DNA of 64,000 bases from Enoplolaimus lenunculus (GCA_030248215.1 JASANG010003352.1:185206-249205); one strand, 5' to 3'; shown: positions 1-12,648, numbered from the stretch's first letter. A program made the numbers and translations. Notes: generated by a model not told the origin, from the sequence alone.

Positions 1-371
1 CAAGGCGAGAAAGCACCCTGGGGCTCGACCGCCAAGCTCCTGTAGCTGAATAATCGTAAACGCCTCCCGCCCATGAGGCCTGTTTGAATCTTGGATTAAA
101 ATTAGACTTCAGTCGAAATAAAAAATATTGATATAAGAGGATAAAAGCTGATTTTCAATATACACCTGGAGTAAAATTCCGAGAACCCATAATTTAAATG
201 CATTATAGTAACAACAATTCGGCAACAATTGTTTTGACCAATACAGCCAGCCATAAGTCAAACGTTTGTGGCATCGACACTTCGCATACAACATCGCAAA
301 ATAACGTCGTACACCTTTCAGTCACTGCGATTATTCAATAACGAAATATTATTGCTTGGCTGAGCACTTAC
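1..371. other. Window edge: probable intron of the BTB-ZF gene with a tRNA-like repeat
   Basis: Bases 1-115 are a degenerate copy of the tRNA-like module seen at 21655-21920 (GGCTCGACCG.CAAGCTCCT.TAGCTGA and a decayed box B). I see no exon in the remainder. Confidence 0.5.
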
Positions 372-1720
372 CGCTGGTGACGAAACTGTGTTCAAATTTA
401 CTGGAGTAGCTTGAAGTCCTGGACTACTCGCTTGTTGCTGATTAATCAAAATCAAAGGTTGGACGCCAGCCAAAATCGACAAATTTTGCTGCGCTACAGT
501 GTTGTTTGAATTAGTCAGATGACATGGCATTGCAATTGTGTTCCTATCACCTGCATTTACACTAACTCCGCCCAAACTATTGTTTGATTTGATAAAATTA
601 TTCGCTATAAGACCAGATATAGTTGCAGTAGATGTAGTAGTAGTACCAATAGTAGTAGTAGCAGTAGTACTAGTAGCCAAAGGTCTCAGTTGTTTAACAG
701 GACTCAACTGAGCGGCTGATAACACATTCAAAGGCATTGTCGAACATTGAGTTGCAGCCAAATTTGACGAAAAATTTATCATCGGAACAATATTTGAAAC
801 GTTATTCTTGTTAGCGCTAGCCACCTGGGCTCCTGATCCGCTCTTAGAAGCTGTTGCAACTAAAGGAAAGCACGCGAACGCTCCGGCAGACTTCATATCG
901 GTGAACTGTGGGGTGGTAAGCCGAATTAAGTTACTTTTCGGAGAGTCACAATTATTTGTCGCCACTGCTGCCTGAATTATTCTAGTCGTACTTTGTTGTC
1001 CACAACTAGTCTGACTCATCGTATTGTTGCAGCTCGCAGGAGTGATTACGACATTTGAAGGCAACACGGTCGCAACAACTTGTTTCATCGGAAGTCCCAA
1101 TGATGACGACTGAACAATATTGGTTTCGTTTACAGCTTGATTTTTCAATTCTCGGCTGTTTCCTGATATCTGCGGCGGTAACATACCCGAAAAACCAGAT
1201 AACTTTGTATCATTACAAGCACCGTTTACAACTACGATTGAATCCTGAGTCGAAATTGTCTCACTAGAAGTAGTTGCTATAGCCGCACTATACTTTCTCT
1301 TACCAAACTGCATAACTGCATCACTCCCCCCATGACTTGTACTAGTATGTGCCAAGCTTGTGAAACCTGCAGTCTCCGTTCTTGCAAATTCCGGTTTCTT
1401 TACTCTTGTAGGCATCGTATTCATATCAAATGTCACATTTTGTTGCCTGCACGATAACTCGTTTTCAGTTGTCAGCAGTGAATTATTGTTCAACAAAGAC
1501 ATATTTAGCACCGGTGTCATAACGTTCTGATCACCAAGCTCAGTTATCGAATGGCTTGGAGGATGGGGGCCACGGGTAACATCTGACTGGTCACTAATAC
1601 AATCGACGATAATTTCACTTTCTTCATCGCTGGCCACTTGTCTACTGCCATTAGTGCTACAAGTTTGACTTTGATTCATTTCAACCAGTGAATTGCGATC
1701 GTACTTGGTGCTTGATCCAC
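372..1720 (-). CDS. BTB-ZF gene, exon 12 (Ser/Thr/Asn-rich C-terminal region)
   Basis: 1349 nt with acceptor CTTTCTGCAG. Composition is dominated by Ser, Thr, Asn, Gln and Ala with Thr runs ([18 protein letters not shown]); no fold is recognised. A consensus donor GTAAGT lies at 371-366. If it is unused, translation ends 17 residues later at 318-320; if used, the gene continues off the window. Confidence 0.82.
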
Positions 1721-4700
1721 CTGCAGAAAGAAGAAATAACACTGTCCAATATTAAATGACAGGATGCAATATGATATCCAGCTCCGGATTTGACGAGGGC
1801 AAAAAATCGACATCAGATTTACGTATTCAACATTGCCAGATATTATCGCTGAGAATTTTGAACATAACTCTATATTAAACTATTATTTTCGACTAAAATC
1901 GCAATATTTCGCAGCGACTTTGTTCGAAATTGAAGAAATATTAGTATATAAAGAAACGTAGTTGGAACAAAATTATAACAAAATGAATGCAAGCAATCAT
2001 TAGCGTGATTAAGTTTTACTCCTTGTCTAAATATGCACTAAAACAATCGGCTTCAGTAGTTCAATTATTTTGTTGTAATTTCGCTAACCTGTCGAAAGCA
2101 ATTTTCCGGAGCGACGATTCGGAATCGAATAAAGTTCCAGCGACGTCTTTGATGAAAGGCTCGGAGCCGGTGAACACCGCGAACCGAGACTCAGCTTTTT
2201 AGCTGGGTCCGTAGTCGAAGCACACGCTGCTGCTGTGCTGCCACTAGCACTAGTACCGCTCGGCAGGTCGCTATCAATTACAGCGTTGCAATCTCCGACT
2301 TCTCCGGTCGCTTTCCCATGCGTGCCAGTGTTAGATGCAGCAGCACGCTGCAACAAATGGTTATGCCGAGCCCGTAGTACCGACAATCGTGACTTAAACC
2401 CACTGGCTCCGGTTCCACTTAAACCCTTGGCACCCCGTCTACTCACACCAGTCATACCACTGCTACTCGACGCTGGGAACGATAGCTGCTCGCCAGGTTC
2501 ACCAGCGGTTACCAGCTGGTGCTCGCCCACACCAATTCCAGATGTCTGTGTGGCAGCTAGCGACACAGGTGTTTGAGCTAGCGTCGAGCTCAGACAGCCT
2601 TGTCCGAAAGTTCCAGACGCTGTCGCCGCAGCAGCAGCACGTTGCTGTCGTGATCGTATCGCACCACCACGTGCAGCTGCCGCTGACCGACGGCTAAATC
2701 CAGTCCGACGGCCAGACCGAAACGACTGTCTCGCCAGTGCTGCAGGCGAATGATGCTTTAAGACGTGTTCCTTGAGTTTATCCCGGCGCGAAGATGCGTA
2801 CTCACAGCCGTCACACTGAAACGGTTTCACCGTTAAATGGATCCGTTCATGACGCACCAGGTGTGATTTTTCAATAAACGCCCGTCCACAAATCGCACAC
2901 GCGTGTGACCGTATTGCCATATGTGTACGCATATGTGCAGCAAGCTGCGACTTTTTCGGCGACGAATAAGTGCAATTTGGATACGTACACCGAAATACAT
3001 CTCCAGTATGAATACGTTTATGTGATATTAAATGTGATTGATATTTGGTCGAAAAATTACAATGTTCGCACATAAACGGCCGCGCGTCTGAATGCGTTGC
3101 TAAGTGTTGATCCAGCGTTGATTTAATGGCAAATCCACGGCCACAGTATTGACACGAAAACGGTTTTTCGCCTGTGAAAACAGCCCAATTTAAGGTTAAT
3201 CTGTACCTTCATTATGTAATTTAACCTAACTTTTTCTAGCACATCTGACTTTAGTGACTGCATAAACTTATTAGTCTGATTAAAGTCTACAGTTTCATTG
3301 TGATTTTTTCGCCTATCAGTCACAAAGTTTGCAAGACTTGCATAAAAATTGCCAAAATTCTCGGCATAAAAATTTGCAATGCTTTAACAAGATGGCACAG
3401 AACCTCGTGAAAAAGCTTTCCTGTGTCTTAAAAACCGAAAATCTCCTTAAATGTAGCTAAAAGTTGATTTAGAAATATTATAACTGAATCGTAATAAACA
3501 AAAGTAAATAAGAAATGCAAACTGTGACAGTGCAACAATGAAAATTAAAATATTAAAAATAAAACCGACTTACCAGTATGAGAGCGCATATGGGCAACGA
3601 GGTTTGTTTTGGTTCTGCATTTATAATTACAATCTTTACACTCAAACGGACGTTCGTTTGTGTGTTTCATCCGATGCGTTAGTAACATTTGAATACGATC
3701 AGCCGAATAGCCACAACTGTCACAGTGGAACGGTGGGCCCTATAGAATTATTCCGCGCAATATCACGGCCGTAGCTCATAAAAACGTATGTACAAAAATC
3801 CCAACGGGAAGAAATATTTTTAAAATTAATAACAAGTGTGGGTAATCAATCATAAACAAGAGTATGCCACTAGCTGCAGTTTGCAACGCGCGTTGTGTTC
3901 TTGTCTGAACTCTCTCCTTATTTTAAGGGAACTAGCCACCACTTAACCACGCAGTAAACATAGACCTCCAAGAATATATGCGGGGTGAGTTTAGATAAAA
4001 TTTGAGATACTGGTGCAACGTCACCAACCTCAAAAAAGAATGTTTCAGTATTACGCAGATGAACGATCAGGTACAAGTTGTGCCACCAGTTAATTTTCTT
4101 ATGACCACAATTACAACGAAATTCCAAACTGTATTTTCATTCTACCACCAACCTGAAAATGATCTTTCATATGCATGTAATACTCTCGATTCCATTTACA
4201 ATGAAATCCGCACACGTTACATTTGAACACACGGTTTTTCGCGTGCGCTTTGTCGATATGTGACTGAATACGTGATTGGCAATTCGATATGTAAACACAA
4301 TGCGGGCAACGGTACAAAATCTATAACAAATATCACAAATTGAAAAATTTAAACGTTTAATAAAGTTTCAAGTTTATCACAGGATTCGATACGAAATTAT
4401 GCAATCCTTATCTAGACACGGTCCATCCCATGTTACTTTTTGAGCCGTGTCACTGTGTTTTGGGACCGCAAAATAGGCGTAGATGTTAAACCATATTTTT
4501 GGCTTGACATTAGGCTCAAATTTTTAACGATCAGCTAGGCATATGCTAAATTTTCAGTTACTCCCTTAAAAGTAACATGGGACCAAGCTTCTTCACATTT
4601 TTATACGTCTATAGTTTCACACAGAAATATACAATAAAGAAACTCGAGTCAAGGTACAAGTATATACAGCACTCTTAACAACCAACACATTAGGCATCTT

Positions 4701-5827
4701 TTGAATTCATAGAAAAAACTCAACAATGTCAGCTACGATAATTACAAAACCAGTTGCAATGAATGCGAGCGTCATGCTAAGAGTTGCGCTACACTTTACT
4801 GTGGTGACTCCGCTGCGCACCTCTACACGCCGCTATGCGTTGCTAACAAAAATAAAGGCAAACTCTATTTGGTAGAACTTTTAATAAAAATTTTACCGTG
4901 ACATAGTGTAACAGTTGTCAAAGCCTATAATGTTCACTATCGGAATCTGTACTTTTGCTTCAATATCAATTACTAGATTAAATTACGGTTGTATATAGAG
5001 ATGGATAGACCACTTTTCCATGGGTTTTCATTGAGGAAAATTGCTAGGGGACTACGTGGCCGCTACTCGTAAAAAATATTTCATAGATAGCCAAATTTCA
5101 GCAAAAAAATTATTCCAAATCGAAAAACATCCTAGCCCCAAAAACGCGGGACCGCAGCCAGCGACCCTTTCTAAACCAAACCCACGTCTTCATACTTACC
5201 TCTGCTTTCGGCAACGTGCCACTACCACTCGCAGTCATTTTATCTTTCATCTCTTCCGCCGTTGTATAAGTCGTGATCGCCGCAGTCGCAGCACTTATAT
5301 CACTCCGGCTATCTTCATCACGGCCTCCGCCACCAGTCATTACAGTTATGGGGACCGACTGGCTGGGCATTGGCGAGGTTGCCGGCGCTGTGGATGCGCT
5401 GTCGCAAAATTCATCACCAAAATCCACATCGTTAATGCTTTCTTCGGCCCATAAACTGCTCGAATCGTCTTCAAATTCCGACTCTGTCGAACAACCAGCG
5501 CTGAAATATATCAATTTATAATGTATTTCATATAGATATCCAGAAAAGTAAACATAGCAACACCAACAAAACAGCGACGATACTAACAACTTTTATCTCG
5601 TAAGCACAATAAATTTTAATAAAAACCAATATTGTTCCAACTAAGGGCCTATGCTAAGCAATCTGTGTACTACTTTAAAGCCTAAACATAGCCAAATCCT
5701 AATCCTAAGCTTCCCAGTCTCTTTCTAAGACCCCCAACCCCCTGCGTCCCAGTGGGCAGGCTCCTATAAGTAACATGTGCCAAACTTAGGGCTGAATCCA
5801 TGCCACCAATTCAGCAGCAGCAACAGC

Positions 5828-5863
<36 letters not shown>

Positions 5864-8800
5864 AATAATAATAATAATAACAACAGCAACAACAACAACA
5901 ACAGCTTGCTCTTGTACACTTCCCTCACAGTTTTAGAAATATCGAGATTTTGGCATAACTTAAAACAGATTTACGCTTATTGTTACGCGTGTGTAGATAA
6001 GAGTGCAAGAGCCAACCATCTTTTACCGATAGCGTTCCAGTATGATGACTGAAAAACGTGAACCTGGATTATAAACTTTGAACAAAAAACCATCTGTTTA
6101 TATAGTCAGTTCTTAAATTTTGAAACTTAAAATTGAAAAAATTTAAAAACGCCCTTCATAAGATCTGTATCGCATAAAACACTATTCTTTCCATTTTTCA
6201 AAACAGCGCGCTTGCTACTGCGCTAATACCTATTTTCAATTTGTTTGCCATCGACAACCACAATTTGTCTCGGGCGACAATTCCAACCTGCTACGCTTGC
6301 CGGATAATTGGAATCTCGTGTAAATCTGTGCTCATTTTCAGTCGCATTTTTGTAGTCGCCTTCGCTGAAAAACAAAATAACAAACGATAAAAATTGTTTA
6401 CGGTGCTCCAAAAGACTTGCATTTCTGATTGTCCGTCTTTAATTAATGATGGTAATTTGAGAGGTTTGGGTAAAAGCTACAACTTAAAATTGTTTAGCCA
6501 ATTAAGTAACAACCGCGAATATATTTTGACAAATATTTCAGGGGAAAGTGGACGGCCACCCCTTTCCTGAGTCCATTCTTAAGACTGGATATCAGAAAAT
6601 ACTGGATTTATGATAACTAGTAGTTCCAGCTAATTTTAATATTCACATTACACCGATCAACTACATACAAATGTATGTAAATCAATCTTTTCTAAGGAAC
6701 AACTTATAGCGTTGCAAATACCGCAGCCAGTCTCTGACTAGTAACTACTAATTAAAACTTGAAATAACATATTTTATTCATTTCTATGTTGATGTTCACT
6801 TACCTGGTTGCGCTACGATCTATGTTAGACGCGTGATCTTCAAAACCATGCAATTCGTTTGGTACATCCTCTATAACGTTAAGCAAAAACAATGACGCAA
6901 TTTCCTCAATATACTATTGCACATAGGGCAGGAAACTTTTAAGAGAGCCAAGTAATCCCAATATGCGTGGTGAACACAAATGCGTAACCTGAAATAGTTT
7001 TTATCCTAAACTGCGCTTTATTTTTCATGACGTCCGGCGCCGTCTGTCACCGTCTGATGTCATCCGTCACCGTTTTACAACGCACGTGTATTGCCGCATA
7101 GCACAGCATATCAATTTGTAAACACAAGTTTTTTTGACTTGCGACGCCGAACAAAAGTATAGCGCCACCCTTATTAGACACATATTACGCACACAAGAAA
7201 ACAAGCTTGCAACTTTGACCGTCTGTATCCTAAATCTTACCATTTTTCTTTGTAGCATCTTGAACAGTACCCGAATTACGACCAGCGGATTTGAAATTGT
7301 GATTAGAATGTTTCGCTAAAATATGAACACTAGTATATACTGGGGTTCAGTACATGGGATGACAACTCGCTAGTGTGGGCCTCCCTCGAAAAATCGTCCA
7401 TCACCAGGCCCCACTCAAAACACCCTAGTTTGATTATATACTTATAAAATCGGAAATACCAAAAATAAGGGATCTGACCCCCCCACCACTGGACTGGCGA
7501 AATGGCAGATGAAGGTTACCCACATACTCCCATCGAAATTTTTCTCCCGGGTTAGTATTCTTAAGTCTTCAAAACAACACCTTCTGCGCACTAAGCATAC
7601 TTTCAAGTGTTATTTTTCACATGAATCTACTGTATGTTGTAAGCTGTGCTAATGTTACATTACAGCGCTCTTATGTGACTACCTAGCAAATTGATTCAGC
7701 CACGGATATCTACGCTTAGACTGCGGCAACACAGGTTCATTTGGCATTAAATGACTAATATATAATGACCTAAACACAAAACTTTGTCGCCGATATTTAC
7801 TACAAAAACATGTAATACTTCCAAGATATGCAATCCAACTTGCCTAAAGTACTCTTAGATCTTTCATCGTCTTTGCACAACTTGAGTTTAATGCGTATCG
7901 GAGGTACTGTTTGACCAACAGAACCTGCAAAAATAACCATAAAATGCTTATTCTTTATATTTTATTCGCGAAAAAATCAGTTTTTACGTCTTAGTCAAAC
8001 ACAGCAACAGTTCAAGTCTTTCAACTCGAACCGAGAATAGTTCTAAACCATCAAAAACTCCAAACTAGTTCAAACCTGCCAAATGTTGTGACATCAGCAT
8101 CACAACAATAGAATACTTCTAATACCAAAGATAGCAAAAAAATATGCCCAACGCGTTGACATTCTCAAAATTCCGATTTTCAGGGTTCCGCCAGAATTAC
8201 TGCAAAAATTTCGATTCATGCTTCAATAAAATTTAGTTTTTGAAACACCCTGCCAATTTGACTGCAGCTCGCACACACATTATAAACTCACCGTCATTTT
8301 CTTGCATTTGAGTTTGCGACTCAGGACTCATTCCATACGCCATATCTCTGTTTGCTAACGCCGAATTACTGTCGCCATCGCCAAACACCGACTCGACTTC
8401 TTGTTTAACTTCAATCGGGTACTGTTTACTCGAACTGTTATTACTAGACAGTTTATTTTGATGGTCGCAATTAAACTGAGTAGTAATATTCACAGCACCA
8501 TAGGTGACATTTGAATCGAATCTAGCCGAACTGTTATCTGCATTTTCGCAATTACGTACAGTACGCGATGCCAACACGTCGCTTACCAGCATTTGACTAG
8601 GACTAAACGGTGGTTGGGGCGACCTAATTTCAGTCATACTACATTCATCTCCACACATCATTCTCGCAGTATTTTTCCCTGCCGCTATCGTAGCCAATTT
8701 TCCAGGCCCTCCAACTGCAGTTTGGTTCTTTCTAACCAGTCCCATGTCTGTATTTTGCTCATTCCTTGTGTTTTTAGACCCTCCAACACTAACCGGAGGC

Positions 8801-11800
8801 AGGGGAGAAGTCCGTGCCCCTTGGGCGGCAACCATAGCTACAGTCGCGCGAATATGTGCTGAAATTGGTGAATCCATCTGTTCTCTTTGCTGAGGTTCCT
8901 CGCGTCGTTGCTGTTGCACTTGTTGCTGCACGCTTAGCTGAATATTGCACCCCTGGTGTTTGCCCTTTGATTCCGGAATCCCATTACTAACTGCCTGCGT
9001 CTCAACAATACTAACCTTCTGTCCTCGTCCATCTTGCCCATTTTCGTTCATATCACTCTCCATAGTCCCGTGAGCCAATGCAGAGATCGTTTCAAAAATA
9101 TTCGATGAGTGTGCATTTATTCTATTTTGTCCTTGAGGTTCAGTTTTTGTCCTTGACACTGCATTACAGTTTATGCTACTAGGAACTGCAGTGTCACACC
9201 CTTTTGTCGTTGTTGATGTTGTTGTTGTTGTCATTGTTGTATTTTCACTAGCAAGACTGCTCTGACTATCTGTTCGCGGCAGCGAAGTTAAACCCGTGTT
9301 TACAACCGAAAGATTTGTACCACTGTCTGAACTTACTTTCGTAATTGTGTTTTGATGGTACGTAACAGTGCTGGTATTTAAAGAATTAACTATATTACTA
9401 CAAGTAGCTGGATGTTGTTGTTGAGGTGACACTGGATTATTGAGATAAATGCTTACGTCACCAGAATATTTGACAAGCAACGAATGATATACGCTTTCGT
9501 AGTTAGTTGGCAAAATCCCTTTTTCTTTTAATACTTCAAGCAATGTAAAAAGGCAATTTTCAGATCGTTCGAACAGAGGATCTGTATCGAGAACCTAAAA
9601 TAAACAATCATGAAATGACAAAAAAATTCAGCACAAATAAAAATTATAAAACAGTTAAGTCCAACCCCAAACCCTCTATACGTAGGTATATTGCAACTGC
9701 ATAATATGTATCAGGGTGCAATCGGAATTCCGATTCCGATTAGAATCACGATTCAAAACGAGTTTCGATTCCGATTGCACAATCAATCGGAATCGGAATG
9801 TTGAACTTTAAATTTTAATCCTACTTATTGTGAAACGTTGCATAAAAATTCTGTACTTATCGATTAACTTGCTTTCGATGAGTTAAACTATCAATAATTG
9901 ATTGTAGTTTAGCATTACGGTACCAAAAATCATCGCCAATTTGTTCATGCGACCTTTTTGAAAATTGTTGCCAGCCAACAAACACTCTAACTTATTATAA
10001 TATTTGTGAATACAAATTATCCGTGCAGTCACGAAATATCTAGCATTCCGGTATAACTTTGCTGTTTCGATTATGATTCCGCTATAATCCAGTTCCACTT
10101 TGCACCCTGCAATATATGTGTTTAAGGGACGTACGCACGCATGATTTTTATTTCGGGGGTAATTGGGTGACCAGGTGTGCCAATAAATTTTGTGTGGCCT
10201 TTAAAAGGACACGTTACATTATCGAACAATTTCCACTCACTGATACAATTTCGGGGAGGGGGCAGGTCGGCCAACGACTCCTTGCATGTGTCTATAATAA
10301 GCTGTCATATCACTGAGCAAAAAAGCAAAACTGAAATTCCCAAAATTACATAATCGCAATATCGAAACCATACATTTATTTGATCAGGGTGGTGCTGAAC
10401 TACCTTGTCATTAGTCGCCGTGCGGTATTGGACAAGAGTGGTGGCGTACGGCGACGAATGACATCAAAATGTTAAGAAAGTATAGCACCAACCCAGCAAC
10501 CGACGTTATCTATAATGTGTGTTTCATATATCAATTAAAGTTTCCAACAGCTTACTTGCGCAGTAAACTGAGCATCTGTAGGATAAAATTTAACAAACGA
10601 TAACAGTGTTCGAAAATAAGATTCGCGATCGGCAAGTTTATGATTAACCCAACGTGTTACAAATCGTAGCCGCGCTTTCGGAAAAATATTGTACATCGGA
10701 TCATTTAGCAACGCTTCAGTGCGCGGATAGGGAAATTCAAGCACTTCGTACGATTCAATAAGAACCTGCAAGTATATATTATACAATCAAAGTACTACTT
10801 TTGCCAGTTTATTTCACCCAGCAATGTTCACAGGACTCGACGCGTCTCGGAATACTTGAACAATAATCTAATTTGCGATCATGCAAAAACTTCACGAAAC
10901 CTATATATGTATTCATTTTTAAACTAAAGTATATCAAATACAAAACTTTCGTTCGACTCTATCTTTCATTTTTCAACAAAAATATGGCTGTCTAGCAACA
11001 AGAGACTATCTTGGCAACAAAGGAACTCAAAATTGGAAAACATTAACTTAAACGTTTTTCGCTCTGATAAACAAAAACGCTGTTATGTTGTAACACTAGA
11101 AACATGCGTTTGGTAAACTCGACTTCGCACATAATTTAATATGAGTGTCAGTAAATAAGTTTTCATGCTTGCATATAGCAGCAAAAGTTGTTTATATTTT
11201 TGAGCACCTTGGACAGACACACGATAACTTTAAACATGGGTACGTAAACATAATGCGCCATTTATAATAATGATTAAGGGAGAGACACAGATTTGCACGA
11301 GTGTTGGCGTCACCACGCCGAATGTACAATTTGAAAATTGTACACTCGTTAATCCCACCTTGCCACAACTTTCTTTGGTAGCTACACGTTAAAGCGCTTC
11401 ATAATATACACTAAGTAGACATTGTTTCAAAAATGCTACAGTCAGGTTAACAAAGAAACCTGTGAAAAGGTGAGGTTAACGAGTGTACAAATTTAAAATT
11501 GTATACTCTTTGATCGCAACATATGTACAAATGTATGACTGCGCTTTAAAAACTATTGTGAACAACACACAAACTCAATTAATGCAGTTACCTGATTAAT
11601 ATCGTTTTCCAAAAACATGCATGCGTTTTTAACCAGACCAGGCATATTGTACTTCTCGCCGAGTTCTTTAACCGAAATACAGTTAGCCGCGTCTAAATAT
11701 CTGTCCAAGTATTCAGCACAATAGTTTTTAAGCTTTGTTACCAAAAAATTATTTGACAACTTTAACAATTCGGTAACATTATTTCTGTCTATAACCACAT

Positions 11801-12518
11801 TGCCAGTGTACATATAATTGAGGAGCAACTCGAAAGCATCTGCGTTTTGGCAATTTACCGTTACCTGAAATACAAAAATGTGGATTGAAGTAAAATGCGC
11901 AATGCCAATGCGTAGATGTTACCGATTAATACTCAAGAAACATACACTTTATTGCAGCCGCTTAATGAGATTCTGTATCAACTACGGAGGAGAATGTATA
12001 TTTATAAATATCCATAATTTGTGACTTAAATACGCTCACTTTAACAAGACAGACATGCGTGGTTCGTTTTGCGCTCATGCATTGCAATGCATTGAACTTG
12101 ATGTACGCTTACCGAAAGCATACGTTTCGAAAGCATGAGCTTCCCAATGATTAGATTATAACCAGTTCGAAACCTCCTAAAATGCCTACTTTCGCACAGC
12201 TGAACTGAAATCAGCTAAACCCAGAAAGAACAAGTAGAAATATTTGCTAATTATTACCTGTTCCTTGACTATTTTATGCATTTTCAATATTGAGTCAAAA
12301 TAAGGCGAACACGCTGCTAATATGTTACGATGTGCAGGAAACTGTCGGCCCTGCACCACAAGAATCACATCACAAAATCGGCCCGTTTCGCGCTGATGCC
12401 GCAAACGTTCTAGTACAACGTTACCAAGTTGATTTTCAGTAAAATTCATTGGATTATTAAAGTTTGAAACTGCTGCGGTAACGCGACTGGCGTTTCCAGA
12501 CAAACCAGAAAACGACAT
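372..12518 (-). CDS. BTB-BACK-C2H2 zinc-finger protein (12 coding exons, 3' end may continue off the left edge)
   Basis: Probable nuclear sequence-specific transcription regulator of the BTB-zinc-finger class. Coding exons in transcript order: 12518-12258, 11864-11592, 10765-10556, 9594-8292, 7924-7853, 6870-6804, 6364-6230, 5500-5200, 4320-4153, 3739-3574, 3171-2089, 1720-372. Every junction is GT-AG and in phase; the exons sum to 5388 nt (1796 codons). Domains: BTB at about residues 32-140 ([20 protein letters not shown], then LNYMYTG), a BACK-like helical region at about 140-250, a Q/S/T/N-rich region 249-680, an acidic stretch near 780-874, nine C2H2 fingers at about 875-1175, and a Ser/Ala/Gly then Ser/Thr/Asn-rich tail. 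BTB domains mediate dimerisation and corepressor binding; the fingers presumably bind DNA. The family is certain; the ortholog is not recognised. The last visible exon has a good donor at 371/372 but would also read to a stop at 318-320. Confidence 0.88.
2089..3171 (-). CDS. BTB-ZF gene, exon 11 (zinc fingers 5-9 and Ser/Ala/Gly-rich tail)
   Basis: 1083 nt. Five C2H2 fingers: CQYC, CEHC, CTYPNC, CAIC and CDGC pairs with matching His pairs; the CTYPNC finger has the wider C-X4-C spacing. The fingers are followed by Arg/Ala-rich [19 protein letters not shown] (possible nuclear-localisation basic patch) and a Ser/Gly-rich tail. The G+C content is higher than in flanking introns. The donor is GTTAGC. 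Confidence 0.92.
3574..3739 (-). CDS. BTB-ZF gene, exon 10 (zinc fingers 3-4)
   Basis: 166 nt with acceptor TTCTATAG and donor GTAAGT. Fingers 3 and 4 (CDSC...HRMKH, CKDC...HMRSH) are joined by a canonical-like TNERPF linker. The exon ends inside the HTG/EKPF linker, which exon 11 completes. Confidence 0.9.
4153..4320 (-). CDS. BTB-ZF gene, exon 9 (zinc fingers 1-2)
   Basis: 56 codons at phase 0. Finger 1 starts CPHC with HIDKAH; finger 2 has CNVC and ends HMKDH. The linker between them (AKNRVFK) departs from the canonical TGEKP form. Confidence 0.9.
4420..4584. mobile_element. TIR element related to subfamily B, without TTAGGC array
   Basis: Ends are CCCATGTTACTTTTTGAG and CTTAAAAGTAACATGGGACC, inverted copies of each other and of the subfamily B ends of the TTAGGC elements. 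The core is unrelated AT-rich DNA with one TTAGGC-like hexamer. It lies in intron 8 of the BTB-ZF gene. Confidence 0.65.
5200..5500 (-). CDS. BTB-ZF gene, exon 8 (acidic linker)
   Basis: 301-nt exon with acceptor ATATTTCAG and donor GTAAGT. It encodes the acidic stretch [20 protein letters not shown] and then a Ser/Thr/Ala-rich segment up to the zinc-finger block. It could be an acidic effector region; that is inference from composition. Confidence 0.83.
5817..5904 (+). repeat. (CAA)n/(TAA)n microsatellite
   Basis: CAGCAA/CAA units run into TAA units and back to CAA. It lies in an intron of the BTB-ZF gene; the apparent Asn-rich reading frame is an artefact. Confidence 0.9.
6230..6364 (-). 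CDS. BTB-ZF gene, exon 7
   Basis: 135-nt exon with acceptor TTTTTCAG and donor GTATTA. It encodes [17 protein letters not shown] through [16 protein letters not shown]. Phases fit. The short conserved-looking stretch [13 protein letters not shown] is unassigned. Confidence 0.78.
6804..6870 (-). CDS. BTB-ZF gene, exon 6
   Basis: 67-nt exon with a consensus GTAAGT donor and acceptor CGTTATAG. It encodes [20 protein letters not shown]. Phases fit both neighbours. No domain; an acidic linker. Confidence 0.72.
7010..7172. mobile_element. GTATAGCGCCACCCT-end MITE
   Basis: Contains GTCCGGCGCCGTCTGTCACC and ends AAAAGTATAGCGCCACCCTT. The same end and GTC/CGTC-rich interior recur at 10386-10494, 25050-25335, 41085-41190, 45797-46020 and 58640-58745. 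Its left limit is uncertain. Confidence 0.5.
7853..7924 (-). CDS. BTB-ZF gene, exon 5
   Basis: 72-nt exon with acceptor TTTTTGCAG and donor A/GTACTT. It encodes [19 protein letters not shown]. Its phases match exon 4 (1 base in) and exon 6 (1 base out). The donor is weaker than its neighbours, but reading past it meets a stop. Confidence 0.7.
8292..9594 (-). CDS. BTB-ZF gene, exon 4 (long Q/S/T-rich linker)
   Basis: 1303 nt, phase 0 to phase 1. It begins [20 protein letters not shown], which continues the helical region, then becomes low-complexity: Gln-rich ([14 protein letters not shown]), Thr-rich and Asn/Ser-rich. It contains a possible SUMO site, EVKQEVE. No enzymatic motif is seen; it looks like a disordered linker or activation/repression segment. 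Confidence 0.85.
9712..10109. mobile_element. CAGGGTGCAA-TIR hAT-like MITE
   Basis: Starts CAGGGTGCAATCGG and ends TTGCACCCTG. The interior is rich in CGATTCCGATT, so it resembles the CCGGTTCCGG interiors of the copies at 49501, 58291 and 63276. It lies in intron 3 of the BTB-ZF gene. No clean target duplication remains. Confidence 0.7.
10386..10494. mobile_element. AGGGTGGTGCT-TIR MITE
   Basis: Begins AGGGTGGTGCT and ends AGTATAGCACCAACCC, an imperfect inverted pair around a CGCCGTGCGG-type core. Same family as 45797-46020. Confidence 0.55.
10556..10765 (-). CDS. BTB-ZF gene, exon 3 (BACK-like region)
   Basis: 70 codons, phase 0 to phase 0, with acceptor CTTGCAG and donor GTAAGC. The peptide contains [19 protein letters not shown], typical of the BACK domain after BTB (a helix with a conserved Trp). 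BACK is common in Kelch-BTB proteins and less usual in zinc-finger BTB proteins. Confidence 0.85.
11592..11864 (-). CDS. BTB-ZF gene, exon 2 (BTB second half, BACK start)
   Basis: The acceptor is TATTTCAG and the donor GTAACT, phase 0 to phase 0, 91 codons. It completes the BTB fold ([17 protein letters not shown]) and starts the helical region that follows BTB in BACK-containing proteins ([22 protein letters not shown]). Confidence 0.88.
12258..12518 (-). CDS. BTB-ZF gene, exon 1 (start codon, first half of BTB)
   Basis: The ATG is at 12518. It encodes residues 1-87, including [20 protein letters not shown] and CSPYFDSIL of the BTB fold. The donor GTAATA follows at phase 0. The next downstream ATGs would cut into the BTB core, so this start is preferred. 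Confidence 0.88.
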
Positions 12519-12648
12519 CTTCCACTAAGTTTATTTATATGTACAACAGCGATCCATTAAATACAATAAAATTAAAAATACAATAAATAAACACTTTTAC
12601 CAGCTTTGTATATGTACTAAACTCCTGCGTCTGCACGTTGGAGAGATG

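Noticed and set aside
2235-2576. Plus-strand frame opposite the zinc-finger exon
   Set aside because: Shadow of exon 11 of the minus-strand BTB-ZF gene.
5777-6052. Asn-rich protein
   Set aside because: CAA/TAA-type microsatellite in an intron of the BTB-ZF gene on the other strand.
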